This document shows, piece after piece, positions 38,601 to 46,531 of a stretch of DNA of 64,000 nt. Origin of the DNA: Liolophura sinensis (Eukaryota; Mollusca; Polyplacophora; Chitonida; Chitonidae); assembly GCF_032854445.1 (NCBI RefSeq), contig NC_088305.1, forward strand, positions 14,185,717 through 14,249,716, written 5' to 3'. Under the pieces are notes generated by a model. That model was not told the origin of the DNA. It saw only the letters and a program-made list of their open reading frames with translations, and made no database searches. Positions within the stretch are counted from its first letter, which is position 1. Every line of letters starts with the position of its first letter. The position numbers and the translations under genes are program-made.

Positions 38601-41600
38601 GACATCGATAGACGATTAAACGTTTCCTTGGTGGTAACACTTGTTACTGATGTTTAAAGCATGCACTGATGTGTTCCAGGTTTGCCAGTCGTGTTTGTTG
38701 TGGCCTGGTGTGTTGTCAAAGCAAAACTGGAGAATAACACGTGAGTTGTATTGCATTGACATTCATATACCAACCTCGAAGTCTGGAGACTTAGGGTCAA
38801 ACCCATCTGTAACAATGACACTTGTTGCTCTCTCGCTTGGCGCTCCGTTGTGAGGTTAGAGCAAGGATACATGACTGGTTGGCCCAGTGTCAGTGGAATT
38901 TGACTGGGTGGGTTGGTATGTGTGGTGTCTTCGACATGATACGTCAGCGTTGGCTGCGCTTTGGCGGGCATGGACTCGCCCTGTCACAATGAAAAGCAGG
39001 GTGTATGTACACACACTTAATGACTCGTCGTCATATGACTGAGAAAGCCGAGGCACATACATACAGCCATGTACACATTCGTATACCCTCCGTCAACCAT
39101 AATAGGCCTTACGAGTCATTACTCGCAAAACCATTTTCCAAAACCAACCATGATGTCAATAATGATGGAATGCTGCAATGTATACTCTAGATGAATAGGC
39201 GAATAAAACGACACTTATCAGCACTGCGTCCACAGTACTTGTGGAAAATGTTTCCGGATATAGGCGAAAACCTCACTGCGGCTCAATGATGACAAGTCTG
39301 TCAAGAATTTCAAATTTTACCCGTAGTTTACTTGGGTCCACTCGACATTTTTTGTCATATCATAACGGTGCCGTCTAGTAAGAGACTGGTCGAAAGGCTA
39401 CATTTAACATATTACAGGTAGTGCTACCTATAAACTTACAACATGACACGTAAATAAAGTCACAGCATACCAAAACCGACACAGCTAATATTTGTTATCG
39501 TTTACATTTCTTGCATATTTACATCATAGTGACACTGACGGAAAAGGAGTTTGATAGGAAATAGGTACTGAAAATGGTCAAAGAAAAATTTTAACAAACT
39601 CGGTGACGTGGTGTGGTTTGCGTAGACCTCAGTAGGTGGGTTTTCATTTTGAGGTCGTCTTAGGCAAATATTCCCTGTGCTGTTGCGATGGCAGACGCCC
39701 GAACTGCTTTGCCTAAAAATGTTTGACTCCATTTATTCATACAGCTGCTGTTGAGACGCACGCACGGTTTTAAACATTTATTAAGAACCCGGGGTGCATC
39801 ACCTCCCATGTTCACTGCGAGATTGCTATTGGTCCTACTGCATGTTCCAAATTACTCAAGACAGTTAACGACAAGGCCGGATGACCCAGTCGATGTCACG
39901 ATTTTTTCATGGCATATGACGTGTCACCAGTAATGGTACAGGAAACCGAATAAATAGAGCCCTCGTCAGTTGATGACATGTGTTCGATACTGTTGTTTCA
40001 GTATCCGCTTCTTCCTTCCTGTCCACATTTGGACAAGATTAGAAACTAAACTCCCTCTGTGATCCAAGGCGCCCATATCGCTGCTGACGACAGATTATTG
40101 GCCAATTAAATCGTTTGCTCAAAACCATGTCGGGCTGCATCTGGCAGCTGCTGAAGGATCCGCCACATCGGCAATATTTCAGCCATATCGTCGCGAGGAG
40201 CTGCTAAAGACAAGTGTGAGATGGAAGAGATTATACTGATGCTAATGTACATTCCTCTCAACGTAATTCTGAATTACATAAGAATTTTGAGAACTGTTAA
40301 TTACATATGTTTGTCTATCAATAAGATATGTTTGGCAGATCGTGACTGCTGAGTTTAGCGATTGAAATGGAACTTAGCTCCTCTGTTGTGAAAGGTCAAA
40401 CGCAGGTCATTTCCGTTAACCTTCCTGCACTGTTATTTTACAGATGCTGGTTAAATGCGGGCACATCAGTTTATGATTTTGTTCACATCACTCCGATTCT
40501 CCTGGTGCTATTTGTAAGTATAACAGCAGTTCTATTTAACGCAGGACTTGAGGTAATTCTCGTTCATGGTGATGTGCTGTTTTTTTATGTGTGAACAGGC
40601 CTCGGTAGCTGTATGACTGTAACTCAAACTGTTGTAAGTTTTATCTGAATGGTCATTGCCTTCCTCGCTTTCCAGGCAAAGGAAACACTAACGCGAAGTA
40701 TATTTCAGATGAAAGACCATTTAATAGTTCGATTTTTTAAAAATTTCTCAACGTAATAATTTCATTGGAGAGTGGGCGTTTTGAGGAGAGGTGGCATTTT
40801 CTGACAAAATTGGGACCAGTGAAGCTACAAAAGGATTTTGCCACTTAGTACACGGCCTGCTATATTTCTTCATTAAAAATGTATATACATATAGATTTGT
40901 GTTAGCATTCATCGAATGAACCTTGGAACGAGATATTTCAAGCAAAACGCATGGATGTGACAAGATTGATACCCTCTGGTTCACTATAGGCCAATTTAGA
41001 ATATGATGTTTTAAAACCATTTTGTTAGGTTCAAAAAATTCCAAAAAATAAATCGAACTAATTTCTTGTACAGGTTTTAATGGTCTATTATCTGACACAT
41101 CCTTCGTTTTAGTGCTTTCTTTGCCTTTTTGCCTTTTAAATAACCTAACGGCAGCTTTCTTAAGCCCTGTAGCCATTAATCAGTTTCGTCTAAGCGTTGC
41201 AGTCGTGATTTCCTCCACCAAGAAACTGGACCGCCTTCGTATTCGGAAAATAGTTTTAATTGCATCATAAAACACCGATAAAGGATATTACTAAGAGCCT
41301 ATGATTCACTGCATTTGTGGACAAGATTTCCACGATTACTTGTTTAAGTTTTGAACTTACTAGCTTCAGACATAAATTCAACTAGAGGAGGGATAAATGC
41401 GCGTTATACTCTCGATGTCAGACTCTTTTGTGTAATTTTAAGAAGTATAATGTTCCCTAGTTGATGCAGAAAACAACAAATGAGTCGAACTGAAGAATGG
41501 TATCAACGTCTTTAACTATATTGTGTAATATTATTGTAACCAGTTAGTCATGACGATCTGACAGTTTACTTTGTTCAGAGCTTCGTGCCAACTGTTCCTA

Positions 41601-44600
41601 TGACTCATTAACGCTGTCCCATGAGGGTAACGTGATGATCACTCTGTGCAAGTGACTTTTCAACAGACTTCATTGTAACACGTGATTAATTTCTTGTTCT
41701 TCACGTGTTATTAACGGAATAAATCTATTTTAACTGTGGTTTAGTTGACTAAAAAAAAATCGGCTTTGTTGTCATTAAAGTACACGTATATCCATCCATT
41801 TCCAGATAAACATCATCTTCTTGGCCAGCATTATCTGGGTATTAGTCACCAAGTTGAGGGCCTCCCAGTCATTAGAGGCTATGCAGTATAAGTAAGTGTC
41901 TAACAGATAATAACAGACATTCGTATACCAGTTGTCAACCACAATGGGTGTTTGAGGTCAATTATTAATAAAAGGATTATTTGATTGGTGGGTTACGCTT
42001 TACACTTGTATTTCACTTATACGACAGCGACCAGTATTATGCTTGGACGAAACCGGGTGGAAACGCACTATCATTCGCACGTTACTGACAAAACTTCCCA
42101 CGTTTTTGCCTTAGACGAACTTCCCATGAGGTGAGAGGTACCTAGGTCATTGGGCTGCACCAGCACGCTAACCACTAGACCACGAATGCCCTCTGCTTTC
42201 ATCTCATTCATTCTCCTAAACAATAAAGGGTCCAGTTTAAGGTCCCAGCAAATCTCTTACGTTAAAGGCATACCGAGATACATTACTGGCTCAAGGACAT
42301 TAGGTTGGTTGACCATTACCCAAGTCTTGGAATCCACTCAGACTGAGTGGATTCAGTCTCAGATCACTGAGTTACTTGGCAAAGGGCGGTAGCGTACCTT
42401 GGGTTCCTCAAATCATAATCGTAACCACCATCGCATAGGTGAAGAATTCATGGGGACTGCATTACGCCAAGCTCATATAAATTGTATCGGTCATTGTGAG
42501 TTCAAGTCGAGCTCATGCTGGCTTCCTCTCTGGCCGTAAGTGGGAAGGTCTGCCAGCAACCAGCGGATGCCCGTGGGTTTCCCCCGGGCTCTGCCAGGTT
42601 TCCTGCCTCCAAAATGTTGTTCGCTGTAGTATAAGTGAAATTTTCTTGAGTACGGCGTAAAACACCAATCAAATAAATTTGATTGGTGTTTTACGCCGTA
42701 CTCAAGATTATTTCACTTATACGACGGCGGCCAGCGTTAAAGTGGGAGTAAACCGTGACGGTCTCGGTGGAGACCCACGACCTTCCGCTGTTCATATAAA
42801 GTAATTAACGTACACGTCTGCAGCCATACAAAAGTGTGTAATAGATCTTCAGCTTTTTGTCACTAATGTGGACGTATGCATTGCGGTCAGTAAAGCAGTA
42901 CGTATGTACACTCTGAGCTTCGATACTGTCCATCTGTTCTGTTATCAATAAATGTTTCACAAGATTTCCAAGATTTTAAATCCCATTTCCCATTTGTTGC
43001 GGCATGTGAAGTTGTCGGATGTCTTTATGTTGGTAGGCATCTCCACTGTTAGCAGCCTGCAGATGATCGTGGGTTAACCCCCCCCCCCCCCCCCGCCCCT
43101 CCCGGTTTCCACCCACCATAATGCTGGCCGTCGTCGTATAAGTGAAATATTCTTGAGTACGGCGCAAAACACCAATCAAATAAATAAATAAACCTCCACT
43201 GTTAGTTATAGGCAAAAGGAAACATCCTTTTAAGTTTACAGCGTGGTATTTAAGGCAGGTGTGGAGGAAATTTGGTACGTATTTGTTGACTGTATAAGAT
43301 TTACCATTCTTGTCTGTTCTCACCAGGAAAGTTGTCCGAGCAACAGTCATACTGCTTCCCTTACTGGGTCTCACATACGTCATCTTCATCACCCCTCTGG
43401 GTAACGATAAAGTGTCACACGCTGTTTTTGGCTACTTCAATGCTTTTCTACAATCCTTCCAGGTACGTCTGTGTAACTTATTATAGTGTATTATTAATAA
43501 GACACTACGACAACGATTTAGATGTCTTTAGATGCGCGGGGCAGGTTGAAAAGTGATAATGTCTTGTTTAAGATCACCCATATCTAAACACTGGTACTCT
43601 TTTGCTGATACACTACTCACTCCTGCGCATTAGCACTGTCTTGCTGATACGACTGATACCTGAATATTTGTACTGTTTTGCTGATAGACTACTCAGACCT
43701 GCGCATTAGTACTGTCTCGTTGATACCACTGATACCTGATCGTTTGCACTGCTTTGCTGATAGACTACTCAGACCTGCGCATTAGTACTGTCTCGTTGAT
43801 ACGACTGATACGAATGAATAAGTGTTACTTCACAAGCCCTTATTCCCAAGTTAAACATTCCACGACCGGTGCAGAGTGTAAGCTAAATGGTTAGTAAGCT
43901 GAGGCTTTCTCGTGAACTGTTTGTTGCCAGTCGTAAGAACTACGTCTTTAATTATCTGCATGCCAGATGCATAAGTGATCAGCCAACATTGTGAAATTGT
44001 AATCGATAAGGAGCAGATATCGTCATTAAGAATGACATATACGCCACGACCTCGACACTACTCCACTGCCACAGCTACTTTTGCACAGAGATTGCTCTTG
44101 TCAAGGGAAAGGTACATGTACGTTTATCACCTCACTCGATTTTGCAACAGAAGTTCTTCAGATACCAGTTACCCACAGATTTCACCGATAGAGTCGTCTA
44201 CTAATTGCTTAGCTTCAACTGAGCCTATACTGGTGAAATAAAGCGTTTCCTTTTCCACTTTCAGGGTTTCTTTGTTGCGGTGTTTTACTGTTTTCTAAAT
44301 GGAGAGGTACGTATTTGAAAAGCTGATGTCATACACATTAACAATAATGCCAAGGGAATAATTCGGTCGTCAGAACACCTCATAATAAGATTCAATCATT
44401 ATTTATTTCACATTTTGGCTTTACCTTTCCTTATCTTTCCTCTCACTTAAATATGGACAAATTCCCATTATAAATAGTGTGAATTACACGTTGTAACTTA
44501 CTGTGAATTACGGCAATCGTGTTTTCTTAGTTGCCCCTTTAAAGGGGATTAACATACTGGGTGGCATTACCTGCTGTCAATAGATAGGTCTCTGCTAAAT

Positions 44601-45493
44601 GTTTTTGCTTCCTGTACTATTTGTCTATACGATGTGCACTACTGCTTGTGCAATCCTCTGTTCATGAAGGCAGTGTCGGCCTTATATACCTGTTAAAGCC
44701 TGTAAGTCCTTTGCTATATTAATCCCCCTGGGGGGTTGGGGTGGCGAGGGGGGGGGGATAAAAGGGCGGTGGAAATCCGTCCTGCACCAAGGAGGCACAT
44801 TACATGCACTCTAAAGACTCCTCGTCGTCATATGACCGAAAAATTGTGAAGTACGACGTTAAACCCCAAGTCAGATTGATCTCTTGGCATTATGACAGGA
44901 GGCGGAACATTTACCTTGTTAAAGTTAATTTGCATACGAAATTAGCAAAAAATCCCCATCGTTTTGCAAAACATCTCGGATTTGTTTTTAAATGCACTGT
45001 CTATTTTATCCAGTACGAAAGTTAGATAATTTTTTGAAAGTATTATTCAGATCAACAGCCCTTTAGCTTTACGAATATTATGTACACATATTACTATTTG
45101 GTCAATATTTTGGGCTACAAAAGGCATCATCCAGAATTGTGCTTAAAATGGAAACTTAAGTGTTTTTAAACGTCTACAATAATTTAAAAAAAGAATTCTT
45201 TTATGATCAAAACAATCCTAACTTAAATTCTAATTTTCGGGTTTTTTTTAAAGGTGCGATCCGTCATCCGCAAGCGATTTCGGTTTTGGCAGGACAATCG
45301 AAGTATCACGACCCGCTACACCCGCGCATCTTTTATGGCAACGCAGGGAGCCGCCTCCTGCGTGGACACCACGAAGAACGAAGTCAGCGTCCAGATTCCA
45401 CTGGTGAACGGGAGAATCGACAACAACTCCAACGGTTTCAACGGGACTAAAGACAGTTCTGATACAGTGGACGATTCCGAGCAAGCCTTATGA
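9151..45493 (+). CDS. CRHR: Corticotropin-releasing-factor-receptor-like class B GPCR (12 exons, 485 aa)
   Basis: Spliced receptor: join of 9151-9408, 17271-17379, 21235-21314, 24382-24479, 34577-34700, 35815-35968, 38680-38740, 40444-40513, 41806-41891, 43327-43462, 44265-44306, 45254-45493. The lengths sum to 1458 nt, 485 codons plus TGA, all phases agree and all introns are GT-AG. Seen: signal peptide (residues 1-21), six ectodomain cysteines (about 72, 89, 98, 112, 129, 144) around a CWPxTPAG motif, TM1 at about 158-181, RCLRNVIH at TM2, VEGLYLHT in TM3, the GWGLP motif of TM4, the C226/C296 loop disulfide pair, and FQGFF...YCFLNGEV at TM7/helix 8. These are class B hallmarks. TM2, TM6 ([10 protein letters not shown]) and the WQDNRSI tail fit CRF/DH44 receptors best. 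Known of the family: peptide-hormone receptors at the plasma membrane coupling mainly to Gs/cAMP. The ligand (CRH-, DH44- or egg-laying-hormone-like) is inferred. Confidence 0.93.
10188..10250. repeat. 31-bp tandem duplication
   Basis: TAAAGTTTTTAAACATAGGA plus ACGAACA occurs twice in direct succession, separated by an ATTTAT spacer. Confidence 0.85.
11994..12250 (-). mobile_element. SINE family 1, near full length
   Basis: On the - strand: tRNA-like head (GTGGCTCAGTTGGTTAGCGC), GAGTTCAAGTCC box, central CAGCAT..CCACCATAATGCTGG core and AAATA tail. A G-run follows at 12250-12273. Confidence 0.9.
14140..14260 (+). repeat. R3 fragment
   Basis: ACATGAACGGTTAGACTAAA and ACCCTAAGTGGGGTA match other R3 copies. 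Confidence 0.5.
17271..17379 (+). CDS. CRHR: Receptor exon 2: ectodomain core with CWPxTPAG
   Basis: Encodes [19 protein letters not shown] and on to IPCPVG, the most diagnostic part of the class B hormone-binding domain. There are two possible acceptors, TAG ending at 17262 and CAG ending at 17270. Only the second keeps the frame with exon 1 (phase 0). The first is 8 nt longer and would need an unseen extra exon. The end is phase 1 at GTAAGT. Confidence 0.88.
17525..17830 (-). repeat. R3 copy, inverted
   Basis: Reverse-strand matches to R3: GATTACTCAAAATG..GTTGTCA and GTGATAGCTGGCAAAAGGTAA. Shares AGCACCATGGCTTAGGC with the copy at 22.77-23.0 kb. Confidence 0.6.
18419..19756. repeat. 48-bp minisatellite array B
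   Basis: About 28 units of 48 bp built on CTATCACACTGTCGTCGCTG, CTCTGACTTTACTCTCCATG and CTGTACGT. The + strand is open for 338 codons, giving 16-residue hydrophobic repeats ([16 protein letters not shown]), with further open frames in the other phases. It lies inside receptor intron 2 and has no splice support as an exon. Two copies of an aberrant segment (18838-18900 and 19145-19206) show a higher-order duplication of about 306 bp. Confidence 0.95.
20811..21040. repeat. Imperfect tandem duplication, period about 150 bp
   Basis: TGGCAATACTGATCA..GGTCGAAAGGCTAAGGGTCTAGT..TTTGCTCCA occurs at 20811-20889 and 20960-21040. Between them CACGTACTCGTCGTGTAGATG is itself doubled with a 23-bp period. 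Confidence 0.8.
21235..21314 (+). CDS. CRHR: Receptor exon 3: end of ectodomain
   Basis: After the acceptor TTTACGTTTCAG it reads [19 protein letters not shown] then PC, supplying the last two ectodomain cysteines and a NAT sequon. The C..xGxW...NYxxC layout matches the C-terminal part of the class B hormone receptor domain. Two nt complete the split codon and the exon ends in phase 0 at GTAACA. Confidence 0.9.
22770..23000 (-). repeat. R3 copy, inverted
   Basis: Carries ACAGTGTGATAGATGGCAGA, the complement of the array B unit joined to the R3 body. Confidence 0.6.
24158..24191. repeat. Perfect inverted repeat, 14-bp arms, 6-nt loop
   Basis: TACATGTACTCGTG, loop CTGGTT, CACGAGTACATGTA. Could extrude as a hairpin. 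Confidence 0.9.
24382..24479 (+). CDS. CRHR: Receptor exon 4: TM1
   Basis: Starts phase 0 after TTTTGCAG. Encodes a short linker then the hydrophobic helix [20 protein letters not shown] followed by YF and a split Arg codon. Donor GTAAGT, phase 2. Confidence 0.92.
25739..25938. repeat. 100-bp tandem duplication
   Basis: Two adjacent copies sharing GAAATGACAC..TGTGTGGTTGAAGG and GAATTGGCAAACCCA, with about 90% identity by eye. Confidence 0.9.
26240..26560 (+). repeat. R3 copy
   Basis: Longest forward copy: ACCAGTGACGTC, AATAAAACCCTAACTG, GGCAAGAGGCTGTATT, then ATTTGCCAGCTATCACACTG and CCGTCGCTGCT, the last part equal to the array B unit. Confidence 0.65.
27285..27415 (+). repeat. R3 copy
   Basis: CATGAACAGTTAAATTAAAA, GACAAGAGGCCGTATTTCAC and GCTAGCTATCACACTATCGT, ending in CTTGCTGTACGC as in array B. 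Confidence 0.65.
27550..27640 (-). mobile_element. SINE family 1 tail, old copy
   Basis: Diverged TTTTACGCCTTGCTCAAGAA followed by TATTTAACTTA. Confidence 0.6.
27736..27850 (-). mobile_element. SINE family 1, 3' half
   Basis: Clean (TATT)n, GATTGGTGTTTTACGCCGTA, ACGACGGCGGCCAGCAT and ACCGGGCAGAGCCCGGG. Confidence 0.9.
27983..28085 (-). mobile_element. SINE family 1 fragment, degenerate
   Basis: CAAGAATATTTCACTTACGA in a decayed context. Confidence 0.45.
29527..29640 (-). mobile_element. SINE-like family 2 copy
   Basis: Complement of the copy at 44.75 kb: GGTGGAAAACTGTCCTGCC, AAGGAGGCACGTTACATGCA, CTCTAAGGACTCC, CATATGGC tail. Confidence 0.7.
31970..32130. repeat. C/T-rich low-complexity tract
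   Basis: Degenerate repeats of CCCGCCTGTC and TTTTTCCGCCCG. The Pro/Cys-rich open frame over it is not a gene. Confidence 0.7.
34383..34494 (+). mobile_element. SINE family 1, 3' part
   Basis: CCCCCGGGCTCTGCCCGGTT, CATAATGCTG, GAGTACGGCGTAAAACACC and (AAAT)n. Lies 82 nt before the TM2 exon. Confidence 0.9.
34577..34700 (+). CDS. CRHR: Receptor exon 5: intracellular loop 1, TM2, extracellular loop 1
   Basis: Contains no in-frame Met near its start and is read straight from the [23 protein letters not shown] then [21 protein letters not shown]. RCLRNxIHxxLIxxFILRN is the TM2 signature of CRF receptors. One nt finishes the Arg codon from exon 4 and the end is phase 0 at GTAAGT. The acceptor (CTGTTTGAAG) has a weak pyrimidine tract. 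It lies 10 kb from exon 4, the largest intron of the gene. Confidence 0.93.
35598..35658. repeat. (TA)n microsatellite
   Basis: Pure TA run of about 50 bp ending in GTGTGTGT. Confidence 0.95.
35738..35803 (+). pseudogene. Partial duplicate of receptor exon 6 with its acceptor site
   Basis: This tract repeats the pyrimidine run, the CAG acceptor (35747-35749) and the first 54 nt of exon 6. Its translation [18 protein letters not shown] corresponds to [18 protein letters not shown] in the true exon. The copy stops before the FWMF motif and runs straight into the real acceptor. It has no donor of its own. Splicing here would add 65 nt, shift the frame and reach a stop in the early TM3 region. 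Confidence 0.88.
35815..35968 (+). CDS. CRHR: Receptor exon 6: TM3 and start of TM4
   Basis: [20 protein letters not shown] then [10 protein letters not shown] and the TM4 start ending in GWG. The Cys pairs with the ECL2 cysteine of exon 8 in the family. The acceptor is TGTTGTTTCAG. The first part of this exon and its acceptor are duplicated 65 nt upstream (see 35738-35803). Ends phase 1. Confidence 0.95.
36068..36345 (-). mobile_element. SINE family 1, near full length
   Basis: From TTTGCTTGGTGTTTTACGCC to the diverged tRNA-like head at 36290-36345. A G-run inside (36174-36193) replaces part of the core. Confidence 0.85.
36924..37420. repeat. 249-bp tandem duplication
   Basis: GCTATGATAACATAAATCGT begins each copy (36924, 37173). 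ATAGACGTACGCCA, TTGCGCTTCGGAAAATCATA and TTGCATCATTTCTCTGTGGG recur in order. Few differences, so the event is young. Confidence 0.95.
38236..38450 (+). mobile_element. SINE family 1, lacking the A-box region
   Basis: CTCACCAATGCGGTTGCTGA, GAGTTCAAGTCCAGCTCC, core and AAATA tail. Confidence 0.9.
38680..38740 (+). CDS. CRHR: Receptor exon 7: TM4
   Basis: Short 61-nt exon after GTGTTCCAG reading [19 protein letters not shown]. With the last codon of exon 6 it completes the GWGxP motif invariant in class B TM4. It ends inside the NNT glycosylation sequon of ECL2, phase 2 at GTGAGT. Confidence 0.92.
38741..40443 (+). other. Receptor intron 7
   Basis: 1.7 kb with a family 2 fragment at about 39012-39050. 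Otherwise unremarkable. Confidence 0.75.
39012..39050 (+). mobile_element. SINE-like family 2 fragment
   Basis: ACTCGTCGTCATATGACTGA followed by a GAAA run, as in the copy at 44.82 kb. Confidence 0.5.
40444..40513 (+). CDS. CRHR: Receptor exon 8: ECL2 and start of TM5
   Basis: After TTATTTTACAG it completes a Thr codon and reads [20 protein letters not shown] then VLF. The CW pair is the conserved ECL2 cysteine-tryptophan of class B receptors. Ends phase 0 at GTAAGT. Confidence 0.9.
40514..41805 (+). other. Receptor intron 8
   Basis: 1.3 kb. An antisense open frame of 142 codons (40748-41176) has no recognisable domain and is not called as a gene. Confidence 0.7.
41806..41891 (+). CDS. CRHR: Receptor exon 9: TM5 end and intracellular loop 3
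   Basis: After TTTCCAG it reads [20 protein letters not shown] then QSLEAMQY. The VTKLRAS...QYK segment corresponds to intracellular loop 3 of CRF receptors, the main G-protein contact. Ends phase 2. Confidence 0.92.
41966..42190 (-). mobile_element. SINE family 1, diverged
   Basis: ATTTGATTGGTGGGTTACGC, TTTCACTTATACGACAGCGA, and the head near CACGCTAACCACTAGACCA. Confidence 0.75.
42488..42677 (+). mobile_element. SINE family 1, left arm of an inverted pair
   Basis: TGTGAGTTCAAGTCGAGCTC, core, GAGTACGGCGTAAAACACCA and ATCAAATAAA. Confidence 0.9.
42678..42795 (-). mobile_element. SINE family 1, right arm of an inverted pair
   Basis: TTTGATTGGTGTTTTACGCC reading away from the preceding copy. 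Truncated after the core. Confidence 0.9.
43050..43191 (+). mobile_element. SINE family 1, 3' part
   Basis: AGCAGCCTGCAGATGATCGT, a C-run of about 16, CATAATGCTGGCCGTCGTCG and AAATA tail. Confidence 0.9.
43327..43462 (+). CDS. CRHR: Receptor exon 10: TM6, ECL3 and TM7
   Basis: After CTCACCAG it reads [20 protein letters not shown], a short loop [14 protein letters not shown], and [11 protein letters not shown]. The KATxxLLPLLGxTY core is the TM6 signature of the CRF receptor group. Ends phase 0 at GTACGT. Confidence 0.95.
43463..44264 (+). other. Receptor intron 10
   Basis: 0.8 kb. Holds the 76-bp repeat below. Confidence 0.85.
43612..43812. repeat. 76-bp tandem repeat, about 2.6 copies
   Basis: TACTCAGACCTGCGCATTAG and TACTGTCTCGTTGATAC recur at 76-bp spacing. 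Confidence 0.9.
44265..44306 (+). CDS. CRHR: Receptor exon 11: 42-nt exon, end of TM7
   Basis: Fourteen codons, [14 protein letters not shown], after CACTTTCAG and before GTACGT. This phase 0-0 mini-exon carries the conserved YCFLNxE motif at the TM7/helix 8 border. Skipping it would keep the frame but remove the end of TM7. Confidence 0.92.
44307..45253 (+). other. Receptor intron 11
   Basis: 0.95 kb with a family 2 SINE-like copy. Confidence 0.85.
44748..44875 (+). mobile_element. SINE-like family 2, best copy
   Basis: G-run, AAAGGGCGGTGGAAATCCGT, AAGGAGGCACATTACATGCA, ACTCCTCGTCGTCATATGAC and GAAGTACGACGTTAAACCCC. The ACGACGTTAAACCC tail is distinct from family 1. Confidence 0.75.
45254..45493 (+). 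CDS. CRHR: Receptor exon 12: helix 8, C-terminal tail, stop
   Basis: [20 protein letters not shown] continues the NxEVRxxIRKR helix 8 signature, followed by a Ser/Thr/Asn-rich tail of about 60 residues with many possible phosphorylation sites, ending DDSEQAL and TGA. The acceptor TTTTTTTAAAG is pyrimidine-rich but ends AAAG. Confidence 0.93.
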   Translation: MRSVIRKRFRFWQDNRSITTRYTRASFMATQGAASCVDTTKNEVSVQIPLVNGRIDNNSNGFNGTKDSSDTVDDSEQAL

Positions 45494-45711
45494 CATCGAC
45501 CTGCGCTTGAGTCAGGTCGCTAAGCCTGGGGCACTGAGCCCTGTGGTATAATTTGTTACATAACCGTTTCTGATATATGACATCATACTTTCACTGGACA
45601 GACGCTAGGGTCTCTGTGGAGCAAGAAGAGCTGGATCTCCCAACAACAAACAGTTCTCCCTTATCATTAAACAAGATGCATTTGTCCCTCAAGAAGGTAC
45701 AGGTTTACGGA

Positions 45712-45717
45712 AATAAA
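45712..45717 (+). terminator. Candidate polyadenylation signal of the receptor gene
   Basis: First AATAAA after the receptor stop, 219 nt downstream. Other AT-rich sites follow, so the cleavage site cannot be fixed from sequence. Confidence 0.35.
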
Positions 45718-46500
45718 TACAGCGGTATGCCGGCAAACCAACACGAACCTTGCACAATCCCTCGCCGACAAACGGTGAACTGTTCGTTGTAGAGATTTTT
45801 CCACCCAGAAGAAATCACCTTTTGTTCAGATGTGTTGACTGTGGGTTTAAATAGGAACCAGTGATTATTTTCTTTTTACGAAATTTCCCAAAAGATGCTT
45901 TGATACAGGGACTTTGGTAGTTTAAGATGATACGAAAGCATTCAGATACATTCTTGCATACCAGAACTATTATCCACAGGTGTATCTGAAAATTACAGTG
46001 AAGCTGGTTTCGAGTGTGGAACGAAGCGGATTGCCAAGTCGCTATTCACTTTGCAAAGATTTATTTGTCGACATATAAAAACAGGCACATCCGTTAAGCA
46101 AAACAGAGGAGATGATTTTACGAAAAGACGACAGCGGATTGAAACTCGTGCGTATTATTCCAGTGGTTACAAGGTTTTAAAGTTTCCCATGTTTGCTCTG
46201 TTGTTTATCAGAAGATGAAAACCTTGTTCAACTGTAATACTTCTAAAAATATTTTTATTGTTTGAATAGGCCCTCTTACACTGTGCATGTTATCAGTCCT
46301 CTGTTTGTTATGGTTGAATTTATGTACAGAAATCACCCTGTGTTCTATCATGATATTATTACTCAGACTACTATACGTGGCATGGTAGAATGATACGGTG
46401 GTTTCAAATGCTCGTGATCACTTTGCTGCAAACCGAGTGATTGACATCTTGTGATCCAAAGTGTACACGTCCATGCACATCGATCCAGTGAAGATTTCCG

Positions 46501-46531
46501 AAAAAAAAAAAACAAAAAAAAAAAAAAAAAC
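46501..46531 (+). repeat. A-rich simple repeat
   Basis: A runs split by a single C. Confidence 0.9.

Larger units (their letters stand above)
35969..38679 (+). other. Receptor intron 6
   Basis: 2.7 kb with a full inverted SINE, a 249-bp direct duplication and a forward SINE. Confidence 0.85.
41892..43326 (+). other. Receptor intron 9, SINE-rich
   Basis: 1.4 kb, more than half made of four SINE family 1 copies, two of them tail to tail. Confidence 0.85.

Noticed and set aside
40748-41176. 142-codon antisense open frame, the longest outside repeats
   Set aside because: No domain or signal recognised, no supporting splice structure, AT-rich codon use; lies in receptor intron 8. A BLASTP hit in other molluscs would reopen the case.
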